Source: Ricordea florida
Lineage: Eukaryota > Cnidaria > Anthozoa > Corallimorpharia > Ricordeidae
Length of the DNA stretch: 64,000 bases
Direction of reading: 5' to 3'
Assembly: GCA_949710005.1 (NCBI GenBank)
Contig: OX453282.1
Coordinates: 7,659,465 to 7,723,464 of the forward strand
Below are positions 54,601 to 63,898 of the stretch, piece after piece (position 1 is the first letter of the stretch; each line of letters opens with the position of its first letter). A program made the position numbers and the translations under genes. The notes under the pieces were generated by a model, which was given only the letters and a program-made list of their open reading frames with translations, was not told the DNA's origin and made no database searches.

Positions 54601-56633
54601 ATAATCCTCTCATCAGAAACCCAAGTATGAGAAAGGAAGTTCTGTGGTTCCATTTTCTGGAAAGCAAACTGCTTTAGATTGCCTTCAGTGTAGCGGAACA
54701 ACTTGAAAATTCCATTTCCTACCACACATAGTTGGGTGTTATCCTGGGGATTGAAAGTCACCTGCAAGGAAAGACATTTTGTTGTATTAATTTTATACGT
54801 AAATGTCAATATGTGAAAATCTTGTATATGTGAACCATGGAAGAGAGATTTAATAATAGAATTAAGAAAGATTGTTGCTGTTAAACAAACAACTTCACCA
54901 CTTGAAAGGTAACGACCTGATGCTTGAATGGGATTTAAACCCATGGCCTTGCAAAATTTGTATAATGCTTGAGTTGCTGATTGTTTTGCGCACTTAAACG
55001 TGATGTACAAAGGTCAATGCTATCACATGTGACATTGAAACGTGGATGAGAAAATCATCAGTGAGTAATGAGGTTTATGGACGCTTAAAGTTACATTTTG
55101 TTAATAAAATGTTTTATTTTCAAACAAGTTTGGACAACGTAAGTCTTTTCATTTCCGCGGTCGCCATCTCATTTTGAATTCTGTTTTGCTAGTGATTTCG
55201 ATATTTTTTAGTTATTCATTATGTCATCATATCATCTTTTGATACCTTCAGATTACTTCAATAAATCCTGAAAATCCAAGCTTGTTGTTCCTTTTCTCAG
55301 CTCAGCGATCCACTGATATTTAACTCCCACGATCTTTCACTTATTAAATTGTACATATGCATGTAGCAAACAACATTACTAAACTAAATTTAGTTCACAG
55401 CTGGTCTAGAGTCACATGAAACATAGATGTATGGAAATTTTGATGAAATGCCACAGGAAATCAAACTTTAGTTTGCTCCAGTGCAATGAAAATTAATTAC
55501 TGACATGTATAGTATATAGGAAAAATTGACACAAAAAAATTGGTGCTTAAAGTAAAGGTAAGGTAAAGGTGCACATGAGCCAAAGGCCCACATGGCCGGA
55601 GCTTATCCTGGTTTCTGTAGCATGAAGCAGCTGGGAGTATTATTACTCCCCCCTCGATGGGATGCTACTCCACCACAGGGTCACTCCCAGCGTTATATCG
55701 CTGGTACCCATTTATACACCTTCTTGGAGAGAGACAGTATGGAGTAAAGTTTCTTGTCTAAGGAAACAACACAGTGCCAGCACCAGGGTTCGAACTCCAA
55801 ACCTCCTGCTCGGAAGTCCGACATGCTAACCACTACACTACTATGCCTCCACAATAAAAGTACATTAATTAACACAGTAAAGAAGTCTTAAGTACAATTT
55901 CATGCTTGGGAAACTTGTTTTTACTACCACAATATTTCCAAGACTAACAGTGTTTCACTCAATATTTGCTACCCTTGCAAACTTGTTTTCGTCTTATATC
56001 CAAATTGCTGAATTCATCTACATGTATCTCTTCATACAGTATTTATAAAACAGTCGCTGCAGTAAAATTATATATAATAAGCTCAATCTCCAACGAACAG
56101 TGTAAGGAGAAAACTCAATGTACATTGTAGTAAACAAAGATTATATCAATTCTGTGACCTTTTACCTGATAAACTGCAGAGTTCATTTGATTTGTTGACT
56201 TTGTCACAGCCATAACTTTAGCTTTCTCCCATGTCCAGTACAACAGAGTCCAGTCTGGCCTTCCACCTTGTGAAACAAGGTATTTCGAGTCAGGTGAAAA
56301 CGCTAGGCTGACAAATTCCGTTGACTGGACTTCGGTAGAAGAGAGAACTTTCTTTTTCCTCAGTGTGTTCAGATCATATATCGTTAAGGTAGCTTTTTCT
56401 CCTTTTTCACCGATCGCAACGTATCGTCTGTTCGGGCTGACTGCTAGCGCAGTCATACAGGCACTTTTGTCAGTACCTGGAATAAATCGCTGCGACTTTT
56501 GGTCGATGTTGTATAAAATGCAGTTTGATCCAGACGGATAAATGATAGTTTGCTCATCCAGATAGCAGATATTGTCCGCGACATCTGCTTTCAATCCAAA
56601 GCAGTGCCTCGGAGTTGCAACAGCAATCGACAT
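36728..56633 (-). CDS. CFAP57: CFAP57 (WDR65), cilia- and flagella-associated WD-repeat/coiled-coil protein, complete
   Basis: Seventeen exons, 3645 bases, 1214 residues (human protein about 1250): 56633-56166, 54761-54499, 54125-53801, 50902-50763, 49838-49673, 49379-49266, 46533-46321, 45546-45373, 44739-44578, 43433-42993, 42060-41887, 41394-41236, 40530-40387, 39982-39866, 38975-38844, 37846-37703, 37036-36728. All junctions are GT-AG and in frame. Residues 1-675 form WD-type beta-propellers ([31 protein letters not shown]-like [44 protein letters not shown]). Residues about 680-1190 are coiled coil ([59 protein letters not shown]). In other species CFAP57 is part of the inner-dynein-arm regulatory machinery of motile cilia. 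The tail ([14 protein letters not shown]) is short and unstructured. Introns are loaded with repeats. Confidence 0.97.
37108..37200. mobile_element. Short MITE-like inverted repeat in the last CFAP57 intron
   Basis: TAAGGTAGT at the left and ACTACCTTA at the right enclose about 90 bases with a TGACGTCA motif. The small size and weak arms make this tentative. Confidence 0.35.
38264..38362. mobile_element. Small foldback MITE, TTAACCCTTT ends
   Basis: ATTAACCCTTTAAGCCCTAA at the left and GGGCTTGAAGGGTTAAG at the right, with the shared inner ATTTTACTCTGGCTAA. Same family as 13154-13277. Confidence 0.72.
38438..38815. repeat. 83-bp tandem repeat, about 4.5 copies, in a CFAP57 intron
   Basis: Unit TATGGCACTCACATAGGAGA, TTTTCCTTCTCAGATCTTGG, AATGAAAGGATTAAATTCTC, CAGACTAACTTATACCAAAA, TG. 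Starts at about 38438, 38521, 38604, 38687 and 38770. Copies are nearly identical (the first differs by one base in TTGGAAATG), so the expansion is recent. The array ends about 30 bases from the donor of exon 15. Confidence 0.95.
39030..39715. repeat. GTCA-rich degenerate simple repeat in a CFAP57 intron
   Basis: Hundreds of bases of imperfect GTCAGTCAG with variants such as GTCAGCCAGTGAGTAAGTCA and GTCAATCCACCAGTCAGTTC, giving a longer periodic pattern of several blocks within 39360-39710. No coding potential. Confidence 0.9.
40280..40350. repeat. Dispersed repeat end shared with 17868-17908 (inverted)
   Basis: TCCGCTTTTAGGCTTGCCTA followed by AATCTATTTAATA is the reverse complement of sequence near 17868-17908. 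It ends in a TATACATATA simple run. Probably the terminus of a dispersed element whose other end I could not delimit. Confidence 0.5.
40620..41158. repeat. 106-bp tandem repeat, about 5 copies, in a CFAP57 intron
   Basis: Repeats of CAGATGAAAAAGTTAGAACC, ACACTGTATAGTAAAACAAA, CAGTACCACAGTACAGTACT, GTTCAGTAGCTTTACAAAGA, ATGGTCACACTGCATGGTTT, GATCCA. Unit starts at about 40728, 40834, 40940 and 41046 (spacing 106), with a diverged first copy before 40728. Two inverted copies of the same unit are found at 49446-49640 in a different intron of the same gene. Confidence 0.93.
41580..41886. repeat. 43-bp tandem repeat, about 7 copies, up to the exon 11 donor
   Basis: Unit AAGCTTAATCGATAAGTAGT, CGTATGTAATGTACTGATAA, AGT. 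Earlier, more diverged units reach back to about 41470. The last copy runs directly into the splice donor (plus strand TCGTAC, 41881-41886), so the donor's intronic bases are part of a repeat unit. Confidence 0.92.
43810..43985. repeat. GTTAGTTGTTAGCTGTTA simple repeat in a CFAP57 intron
   Basis: Imperfect GTTAG/TTAGTTG units spread over about 175 bases. No coding potential. Confidence 0.88.
44031..44306. repeat. Two tandem copies of an about 135-bp unit
   Basis: CATTAACTCCCCTACCACCC ... CTGATTGATCTAGGTCCTGA ... GAGTTTTC occurs twice (from about 44033 and 44172). The copies differ mainly in the length of the C-run (44047-44065 against 44186-44196). Confidence 0.9.
44838..45029. mobile_element. 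Foldback MITE of the TTAACCCTT family, longer form
   Basis: TTAACCCTTCAAGTCCCAAT at the left and ACTGGGACTTAAAGGGTTAA at the right, with a longer unique middle than the other family members. It abuts the G-rich MITE at 45028. Confidence 0.65.
45028..45290. mobile_element. G-rich MITE, AGGGACGGACCATTAGAAAA family (degenerate copy)
   Basis: Left end AGGGAAGGACCACTAGAAAA then a G-run, right end GGTCCGTCCCT. The middle has repeated AAAAAAATTC(A/G)TGCA phrases (six in about 200 bases). The right subterminal ATCACTTTTCTAAT found in the two full copies is lost. Confidence 0.8.
46160..46245. repeat. GTGGGGTGGGCAGGGTA minisatellite
   Basis: About four copies of a 20-base G-rich unit lie in the intron between exons 7 and 8. 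They lie about 75 bases from the exon 7 donor. The G-tract spacing would allow four-stranded structures (inference). Confidence 0.88.
47160..47445. mobile_element. MITE-like palindrome in a CFAP57 intron
   Basis: The arms ATGAATTTTATTTTCTCGTG and GCACAAACAATATTTTAC, with their complements, meet near GCTGCGC at about 47366-47372. A weaker outer inverted pair (CACTCGTAAAATTCATTCAT) begins at 47189. Confidence 0.6.
48085..48410. mobile_element. Second copy of the 35930-36222 MITE family
   Basis: Starts with a palindrome (AGAGCGCGTGATTTTGTAAA and complement, 48085-48155) and ends with a decayed form of the ATTATTCGC hairpin at 48310-48410. The middle matches 35950-36120 closely. Confidence 0.7.
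49446..49640. repeat. Two inverted copies of the 106-bp unit in another CFAP57 intron
   Basis: CTTTCATCTGTGGATCAAAC, CATGCAGTGTGACCATTCTT and CAGTACTGTACTGTGGTACT are reverse complements of the array at 40620-41158. The two copies are more diverged than units within that array. Confidence 0.88.
49895..50363. mobile_element. Double foldback element in a CFAP57 intron
   Basis: Outer ends CTTTAAGCCTGGGTTTCACT (49895) and the complement of CTTTTAAAGCCTGGTTTTCA (50363). An inner start CCTGGTTTTCACTACGACGC at 50136 also pairs with the right end. Long arms (GTCGATGTCTTATGCTCATG and GACATTGACATGAGCATAAG) pair within. This looks like one hairpin element inserted in, or duplicated from, another. Confidence 0.75.
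50957..51247 (-). mobile_element. tRNA-derived SINE in CFAP57 intron 3
   Basis: The right end, read on the minus strand, has a tRNA-like head: GTAGTGTAGTGGTTAGCGTG (A box) and AGTTCAAGCCCTAG (B box). The body (GGAGTAAAGTTTCTTATTAT complement, GGAGTATTATTACTCCCCCC) is shared with 55552-55853. Same transcriptional orientation as the host gene. Confidence 0.78.
51638..53068. mobile_element. 1.43-kb non-autonomous DNA transposon, CAGGCCTTCTGATA ends
   Basis: CAGGCCTTCTGATA at 51638 and its complement TATCAGAAGGCCTG ending at 53068, flanked by the 6-bp duplication TTTAGC (51632-51637 and 53069-53074). The subterminal parts are rich in ATCGCACAAT/TCGCATAAT motifs on both sides. The CAG start and subterminal repeats recall hAT elements, but the duplication is 6 rather than 8 bases. 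The inside has no recognisable gene. It lies in CFAP57 intron 3. Confidence 0.85.
55552..55853 (-). mobile_element. tRNA-derived SINE in CFAP57 intron 1
   Basis: Same family as 50957-51247. Minus-strand head GTAGTGTAGTGGTTAGCATG and B box AGTTCGAACCCTGG. The tail side begins at the (GTAAAG)n-like run AAAGTAAAGGTAAGGTAAAG (about 55551-55570), the likely SINE 3' tail. Confidence 0.8.
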
Positions 56634-57710
56634 ACTGTAATGTCAGTCACTCAAAATTGAACTTCTAAACCTCCTTGATTTAAATTGGGTCCGAAAGTAT
56701 CCAAGCAAGTACACAGCCTATTCTTCCAACGTTGGTGAAACTTTTTTCTGCCTTCAGAAATAGCACAAACAAGCGGAAAACAAACAGTTACACACTCGTT
56801 AGCTCGCAGTGAACATGGTTGCCTTTGGTTTCTGTTTGGTTGCCAAGGAGGTCGCTTTTTGGCGCGGCTACTAAGTCTTTTGTGAAAAACCGCTGACTTT
56901 GATGTTTGTTGTCCTATAGTAGGATAAATAACAAAAAAAAATAATAAAAAAATACATAAACAGGTACAAAAGGTAAATAAAACAAAACATAAATAAAAAT
57001 ACAGGTTTTCCAAAAAGAAGCATACAAATAAGTTCTACTCCCTTCAATGAAGTCGAAGCACGACTCCGTATATCAAAAAAAAGGAAGACACGTGAATCTC
57101 TAAAAGTCACAATATTTTAGCAAGAAGCTACCCTCAGTAGGGTGTTTTTGGTTTATTCTTTATTGCCAGAGCAATATTTCAGTTAGTAATGTTGTTTTTC
57201 GTAGGTAAGAAAGCTAAAGCCCACGGAGAAAGACTCTCAGAGCAAAGTCGACTAGAACCTACAAAATCGACCATCATTAGAAGGTGCCAGTTACCACTGC
57301 TCCATCCTTTCCTCCCCCTGTCTTTATGGGCTAGTTATGCTGGCTGCCGCATTAAACGTGTGTGAGTGTGGGGGGGGGGGGGGGAGTAAAGCCCTGTAAT
57401 CAGGAGCACAAAAAAGCGTTTATTGTAAAAGGGTGAAAAACATTTTTTTTTAGGGTTTTTTTTGGTAAGACAAGTAGAAGAGAATGGTTTTGTTGTGAAG
57501 CCAATATGAAGAACAAATTCTTTGAAAACAGGCGCAAATAGGTAAATGAGCCAATCGGAACTCGTTCCTAAGTCTCTTTATAATAATATTGCCGCAGTCA
57601 ATTTTCTTCGGACATCGTGTTCGCCTCAAATATGTCACCAGAGTGAACTGACCGGGAACTAGGAATAAGGCAGAGAGATTCACTCTAAACTCTCACTTGC
57701 TCAGTTTTTA
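56634..57710. other. Region upstream of CFAP57, no second gene seen
   Basis: The first about 250 bases probably hold the 5' UTR and promoter of CFAP57 but show no clear TATA box. A-rich runs at 56930-57000 create false long minus frames. A G-run is at 57369-57385. No divergent gene could be recognised. Confidence 0.45.
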
Positions 57711-58004
57711 AGGGACGGACCATTAGAAAAGTGATGGAGGGGGGGGGGGGAGGGGTGGGAAAAAAAAAACAAAAAAAATTCATGCAAGGGAAAATGCCAA
57801 GAAAAAAATTCATGCAAAGAAGAAGGTAAAAAAAATTGATGCAGAAGGAAGGTCCAATTGTAACTTTTTTACACGTAGTAAAAAAAGATTCGTGGAGATG
57901 GGTTCACCTGAAAAAAAAATTCCAGCACAAACAGTGAACGAAAAAAAGAATCGTGCAAGCTGAAAATTCCCCACCCCCCATCACTTTTCTAATGGTCCGT
58001 CCCT
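57711..58004. mobile_element. G-rich MITE, AGGGACGGACCATTAGAAAA family
   Basis: Terminal inverted repeat AGGGACGGACCATTAGAAAA, GTGATGG, G-run / CCCCCCATCACTTTTCTAAT, GGTCCGTCCCT. The middle is a series of AAAAAAATTC(A/G)TGCA phrases. Near-identical copy at 59140-59432 and a degenerate copy at 45028-45290. Confidence 0.9.
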
Positions 58005-59139
58005 AAAGTAAGAACGTAGGGAAGGAATGTGTGACGAAGCTGATTGGTTGATTAGGCCTCGATATTATTGGCTATTGGCCCGCGAAATACCCTTGGGGTA
58101 TCACATAGCACTTTAATCTCTAGGAATCGGTCTACTCAGTACTTTGTACACAGCTCAGGAATTTTCTGGCATGAATTGAGTTCACACTCGTAACTAAATT
58201 AAATTATAATGAATTCGTCACAAAACTATGGAATGTTCGGGGGGGCTTTTGGGCATTAGACCAACCAGTTTATTTCATGTAATGACTCAGTTATATTGAG
58301 ATGCATAGAGGGTATGACATGGCCACGCGAAAATACGAAATTTCTCATCAACTATTAAAAAACTATTCCATGGGTGAGTGCAGCGAACGAGTGAAATCAT
58401 TTTTAACATGAGAAGAGAAATTTTCGTGTCTCCATACTATCATGTCATTTTCATTTTATTATATCACATGTGCATGTGATACCACTCTGTCATATAATGA
58501 AAGAATAAAGGATCCCATTAATGGGCTCCCGGCGGAGAAGGAATTGTGGACTAAGAATAACGGTGGAATTAATAGTGGAATAATGCCATGGGGGGTGGGG
58601 GGGGGGGGGAACGGAATAACGACTTCCTTTGGAATAATCGATTTGTCTTCTTTTGTCTTCTTTTGTTAGAAAAATTCTAGCTCTTTTTATCATGCTTTCA
58701 AGCAAGTCATCCAAGCTTTTCGTGGACGACGTTTTTAATTTTGGTCGAACGCATCTCTTCGCTGAGCTGGGAGCTTTATTAGGAAATCAAAGGATCACAG
58801 AGTGATCAGGATACCAAAACGGGCAAAACTAACACCGTAGTTATGACCCACTAAGCCCCCCTTAAAGTCATACCCCGATACGGTGGCAAGCTCCTCACAG
58901 ATTAATGTATGGTAGCAGGGAGGGAGGGCAGGGGTTTGAAGCCCCTTCCCTACTGGGCATGGTCCAAACTTTGGATATACCCTAACCTCTCTATCTTAGA
59001 CACTTGAATGCCAATGACGATGAAATTCGATTGCCATAACTGATTTAGAAAAAAATCAATATGACGCTGGCTCAGATTGGTCCCTAGAATACAGTCGTGT
59101 TTGCATCATGTTGCGTACAAAAGCTAATTCCTTTAACTC
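58005..59139. other. No gene seen
   Basis: A weak inverted repeat (GAAATTTCTCATC...GAGAAGAGAAATTTTCGTG) lies at 58337-58425. A G-run at 58589-58609 breaks reading frames on both strands. Nothing recognisable. Confidence 0.45.
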
Positions 59140-59432
59140 AGGGACGGACCATTAGAAAAGTGATGGGGGGGGGGGGTGGGGAAAAAAAAAACAAAAAAAA
59201 TTCATGCAAGGGAAAATGCCAAAAAAAAAAATTCATGCAAGGAAGAAGGTTAAAAAAAAAATTCGTGCAGAAGGAAGGTCCAATTGTGACTTTTTCACAC
59301 CGTAGTAAAAAAAATTCGTGCAGAGGGGTTCACCTGAAAAAAAAATTCCTGCACAAGTAGTGAGCGAAAAAGAAATTCGTGCAAGCTGAAAATTCCCCAC
59401 CCCCCTCATCACTTTTCTAATGGTCCGTCCCT
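59140..59432. mobile_element. G-rich MITE, AGGGACGGACCATTAGAAAA family
   Basis: Same structure as 57711-58004; its terminal repeats are intact on both sides. No gene. Confidence 0.9.
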
Positions 59433-62080
59433 TAAATGTCCTTGATTGTATAAAAGATTTTAAAGCCGTTCGATCATTCATTGACAAAGAATGACAGACT
59501 TGAAGTTGGCAATTGTTTCAGTTTGTGAGCTTTTACACGGACAATATATCGGATTTTGCCCTAGTTGCTTATAGACCTACCGATACTAAATCCGTAAGTG
59601 CTCCAGTGGCGCTTATTCCAAAACCTTCAAGCCTGATCCTCACATCACAACGGGTTGTAAAATTGTTGAGACTCCATGAGTAAAAGGCACCCCGGCTTCT
59701 TCCTTCAAACGACTACGCGCTGTGACTTAAGATTATCAGAATCGGGATGCCTGTGTAGCACGGGCTCGCAAAGAAAAACGCTAGTCTCGCCGTCTCGCGC
59801 AGTCTCGCCTTTACCATTGGCCACCCGTATTATTGATCAGAATTAAATGGAATTATTTTGTTGGACTGGGTGGCGGAGTCACCATGAAATTAGGGAAAAC
59901 TGCAAAAATCGAGACAAATTCTTTATTAACCTTGACAAATAGATAAGGTTATGAAGTCAATAAAACACTACGTACGCACAATAAAGAGCTTAACGCTTGT
60001 AAACAACCCTGCAACAACCGTGCATTTCGAGAGTTCAATGTTTTGTCTGAGGAAACGACACAGTGTTATCAGCCGTGAAGATACCTCAGTACTGAGAATT
60101 CTCGCTCGACAAAGATGTAGTACTACGTTCTAAAATCCTTGGGAACGCGTTACTACGCTGTACGAAGTTGAGATTTGATTTGCGATTAAGCGGCTGAAGC
60201 TACATTCAAGACCCCATTGAAGATTGATAAGGAAATCCTCCAGAAAGGACTGATCAAGTTTTCTCCTCATTGACTGGAGGGGGGTTTCCCAAGATTTGTA
60301 GGAATATGACTGCAACACGTATGGCAAGCCCTAACGTAAACACGGAAATCCAGGCACAAAGTTGCGCTATTTCTACATGGATATAATGCATGGATCTGAG
60401 GCAGATGAAGACAGACAAAGACGTGTCCTAACAGCAAAACAGTGCAGACTACCAAGGCCACAAAACGGTGTAACATAACCAGTCGAACCTAACCTCTGAG
60501 GAAGACCAGCCGCACGTTAAATGGTAGAAAAGTCGCGATCTTCATCCAAGAGACCGCGTCGTGAGACAAACGAAGAAGTTTATAATTATATATCAACTAC
60601 ACCATCGACGATCAATAGTCAGTAATACGTTCCACTAATAACGGGAAAACAGCGATAAAGAAAAGCTGCCAAATACATCAAGCAAATTTTTGATGAAGAG
60701 CGGACAGAAATTCCCTGCATTGGCATAATACTAACAGACACCAACCCACAAAGTAAGGGAACGTATACGTAATGACTTTACTGATTGATCACAACGCTTT
60801 CGTCTCACACTAGAGCTTCAGGGGGCCCTGGCAACGGTTGAGAAAGTAAAACCATGTTTCTGTGACATGGTCCCGTTAATAGTACAATTTCTAGCTCGAG
60901 GTCTTGCAAGTTTGCGCCGAACAAGAGAAAGAGAGAAATGGGTGCACCCTCTTAGATCAAGAGAATCTTCGACCCGCGTCATCAATATTTGAGATTTGGA
61001 AAAAAAAAACTGATGCAGTTTAGTGTGGCATATTTACTGAGAAGGAAATTAAAAGGCCGCTTTACTTATGAAACAAACGGAACATACAGGTTTTCAACGT
61101 CGTAAAAGGGTACATTTGCTACACTTACTTACTTACTTACTGGCCATCATGCCTGTGTGGCACATTTGCTACACGTTAAGAGTAAATATGCTGAACTTTG
61201 CAGACAAAATAGTCAATCTGCGTGGATATACAGTGAATTAAAGTGTGTTATACACACATTAGGGTCGTGTCTGGGATTAAACAACAACCTGCTAACAAGT
61301 AGACGCCGGTCGCAGTGACAAAAAGGAAGCGTAGACAAGAGTATGGACATCTCAGCCAAAGCATTGACATGTACAGAATTGACTGCCTGTCAGATATAGG
61401 CATTCTCAGACATCACGCAAAAATAAAATCCTGAACCACAAGGCTGTCATAAGAAACTGAAGAATGGATGGAATTACGAATCATGCTGATACACGTAGTA
61501 AATAGTGTAGCCTCTATCGTAATATTCACGCACGTACCGGTGGACGAGAGCAAAGTCCAACACGGACTGACTACACTATCTAACCACGAGCAAGGAACGA
61601 GGGAACGCTATACTTCAAGCGACCCCAACAAGTTCACAGTACGCTTTATCGAGTGGTGCTTGCCAAACTGTCGATATATCAGCTAAAATGAACAAAGAGT
61701 GTTTTTTTAGTTCTGTCAAACCACTGAACATATTTTTTTGGTAATGCTCATCACTTGTTGACAGACACACTTACTGGGTTAAGTGGAAAGCATTTTACAA
61801 TATCTTGCTCAATTGGAGTCCACTTGGGGTTTTAACAAATGCAAATTTTGACCCAATTTCTGTGACGTTTGGTATCACGGTAAACAAAACGAACGACATT
61901 TAACTTCAAAACACAAAGACCTATCCGACCGTCGAGGTAAAAATCCATAGTTTACTACACAGTGAATTAGAAACACTGTCGCCGCGTTACTTAGCAGTGC
62001 AGCGCTAATTTGTTCCGTTAGCGAAGAACTTGGTATCTACCGACCGATACTCCTTCTAAACTGAAGAACTGACCCTACCA
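59433..62080. other. Gene-poor stretch
   Basis: Apart from a doubtful small secreted-type frame at 60267-60476, I see only scattered short frames and a TTAC simple repeat (61124-61141). A CACATTTGCTACAC phrase repeats at 61109 and 61161. No domain or splice pattern was found. Confidence 0.45.
60267..60476 (-). CDS. Doubtful small Cys-rich secreted-type ORF (69 aa)
   Basis: The frame starts MLHRFVALVVCTVLLLGHVF, a stretch with the n-, h- and c-region look of a signal peptide. A short remainder holds five cysteines (C-x7-C-x9-C-x2-CC) and a Pro/Ser-rich end. Length and layout would suit a secreted peptide, but one exon, no homologue that I recognise and a repeat-rich setting make chance likely. 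Function unknown. Confidence 0.2.
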   Translation of the reverse strand: MLHRFVALVVCTVLLLGHVFVCLHLPQIHALYPCRNSATLCLDFRVYVRACHTCCSHIPTNLGKPPSSQ

Positions 62081-62089
62081 CTTTCACCG

Positions 62090-62272
62090 TAGACTGCGAG
62101 CAGTCTCTCTTTTGCTCTAAATCTGTGGAACGAACACGATATGAGAGCGGGGAGTCCGCGAGCCGGTAGTCTCGTAGGTGGCGCCCACGAAACTACCGGC
62201 TCGCGGACTCCCCGCTCTCATATCGTGTTCGTTCCACAGATTTAGAGCAAAAGAGAGACTGCTCGCAGTCTA
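62090..62272. mobile_element. 183-bp perfect foldback MITE, TAG...CTA ends, 9-bp target duplication
   Basis: One long hairpin: arms of about 80 bases starting TAGACTGCGAGCAGTCTCTC, with a loop near GTCTCGTAGGTGGCGCCCAC. Flanked by the 9-bp duplication CTTTCACCG (62081-62089 and 62273-62281). The arms look essentially identical, so insertion or homogenisation is recent. Third member of the TAG...CTA/9-bp group in the window. Confidence 0.92.
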
Positions 62273-62454
62273 CTTTCACCGCGTTACTAAAAACTGTGGT
62301 TACAGGGTACGTCGTGCAAAATAAAGTCAAGGCTTTCATGCGTCCTAGAAGCTGGCTACGCGGTGCGTGGTACAAAATAAATTTAACAAGTTTAAATTCA
62401 ACAAACCTGACATCTGTAGTTGCCAGTCAGGACCAGTCTCATCACTAGTTTAAT

Positions 62455-63898
62455 TTTTCCCCAGCCAGACTGGGAATCAGTACTTTTTCCCAGCCAGACT
62501 GGGAATCAGTACTCTTTCCCAGCCAGACTGGGAATTAGTACTTTTCCCCAACCAGACTGGGAATCAACTACTTGTACTTTTTCCCAGCCAGACTGGGAAT
62601 CAGTACTTTTTTCCAGCCAGACTGGGGAATCAGTACTTTTTTCCAGCCAGACTGGGAATCAGTACTTTTTTCCAGCCAGGCTGGGAATCAGTACTTTTCC
62701 CCAACCAGACTGGGAATCAGTACTTTTCCCCAACCAGACTGGGAATCAACTACTTGTACTTTTTCCCAGCCAGACTGGGAATCAGTACTTTTTTCCAGCC
62801 AGGCTGGGAATCAGTACTTTTTTCCAGCCAGGCTGGGAATCAGTACTTTTCCCCAACCAGACTGGGAATCAACTACTTGTACTTTTTCCCAGCCAGACTG
62901 GGAATCAGTACTTTTTTCCAGCCAGGCTGGGAATCAGTACTTTTTTCCAGCCAGGCTGGGAATCAGTACTTTTCCCCAACCAGACTGGGAATCAACTACT
63001 TGTACTTTTTCCCAGCCAGACTGGGAATCAGTACTTTTTTCCAGCCAGACTGGGGAATCAGTACTTTTTTCCAGCCAGGCTGGGAATCAGTACTTTTTTC
63101 CAGCCAGGCTGGGAATCAGTACTTTTCCCCAACCAGACTGGGAATCAACTACTTGTACTTTTTCCCAGCCAGACTGGGAATCAGTACTTTTTTCCAGCCA
63201 GGCTGGGGATCAGTACTTTTTTCCAGCCAGGCTGGGAATCAACTACTTGTACTTTTTCCCAGCCAGACTGGGAATCAGTACTTTTCCCCAACCAGACTGG
63301 GAATCAACTACTTGTACTTTTTCCCAGCCAGACTGGGAATCAGTACTTTTCCCCAACCAGACTGGGAATCAACTACTTGTACTTTTTCCCAGCCAGACTG
63401 GGAATCAGTACTTTTTTCCAGCCAGGCTGGGAATCAGTACTTTTTTCCAGCCAGGCTGGGGATCAGTACGTTTTTCCAGCCAGGCTGGGAATCAGTACTT
63501 TTCCCCAACCAGACTGGGAATCAACTACTTGTACTTTTTCCCAGCCAGACTGGGAATCAACTACTTGTACTTTTTCCCAGCCAGACTGGGAATCAGTACT
63601 TTTTTCCAGCCAGGCTGGGAATCAGTACTTTTTTCCAGCCAGGCTGGGGATCAGTACGTTTTTCCAGCCAGGCTGGGAATCAGTACTTTTCCCCAACCAG
63701 ACTGGGAATCAACTACTTGTACTTTTTCCCAGCCAGACTGGGAATCAGTACTTTTCCCCAACCAGACTGGGAATCAACTACTTGTACTTTTTCCCAGCCA
63801 GACTGGGAATCAGTACTTTTTTCCAGCCAGACTGGGAATCAGTACTTTTTTCCAGCCAGGCTGGGGATCAGTACGTTTTTCCAGCCAGGCTGGGAATC
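62455..63898. repeat. 29-bp palindromic minisatellite with 36-bp variant units
   Basis: About 45 units of CAGCCAGACTGGGAATCAGT plus ACTTTTTTC. A longer variant has AACTACTTGTACTTTTTCC after GGGAATC. Each unit contains the inverted pair CCCAG/CTGGG. Variants (CAGACT or CAGGCT; CCCCAAC or TTCCAGC) follow a repeated order, so blocks of several units were amplified together. Two overlapping frames of about 400-500 codons run through because 29 is not a multiple of 3 and the unit lacks stops in these frames. This is not evidence of coding. Confidence 0.95.

Noticed and set aside
50960-55853. Minus-strand tRNA genes at about 51220 and 55830
   Set aside because: Both are heads of one SINE family with a shared body and poor tRNA folding.
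56651-57110. Gene divergent from or upstream of CFAP57
   Set aside because: Frames there come from A-rich runs (poly Phe/Tyr/Leu translations). No splice or domain evidence.
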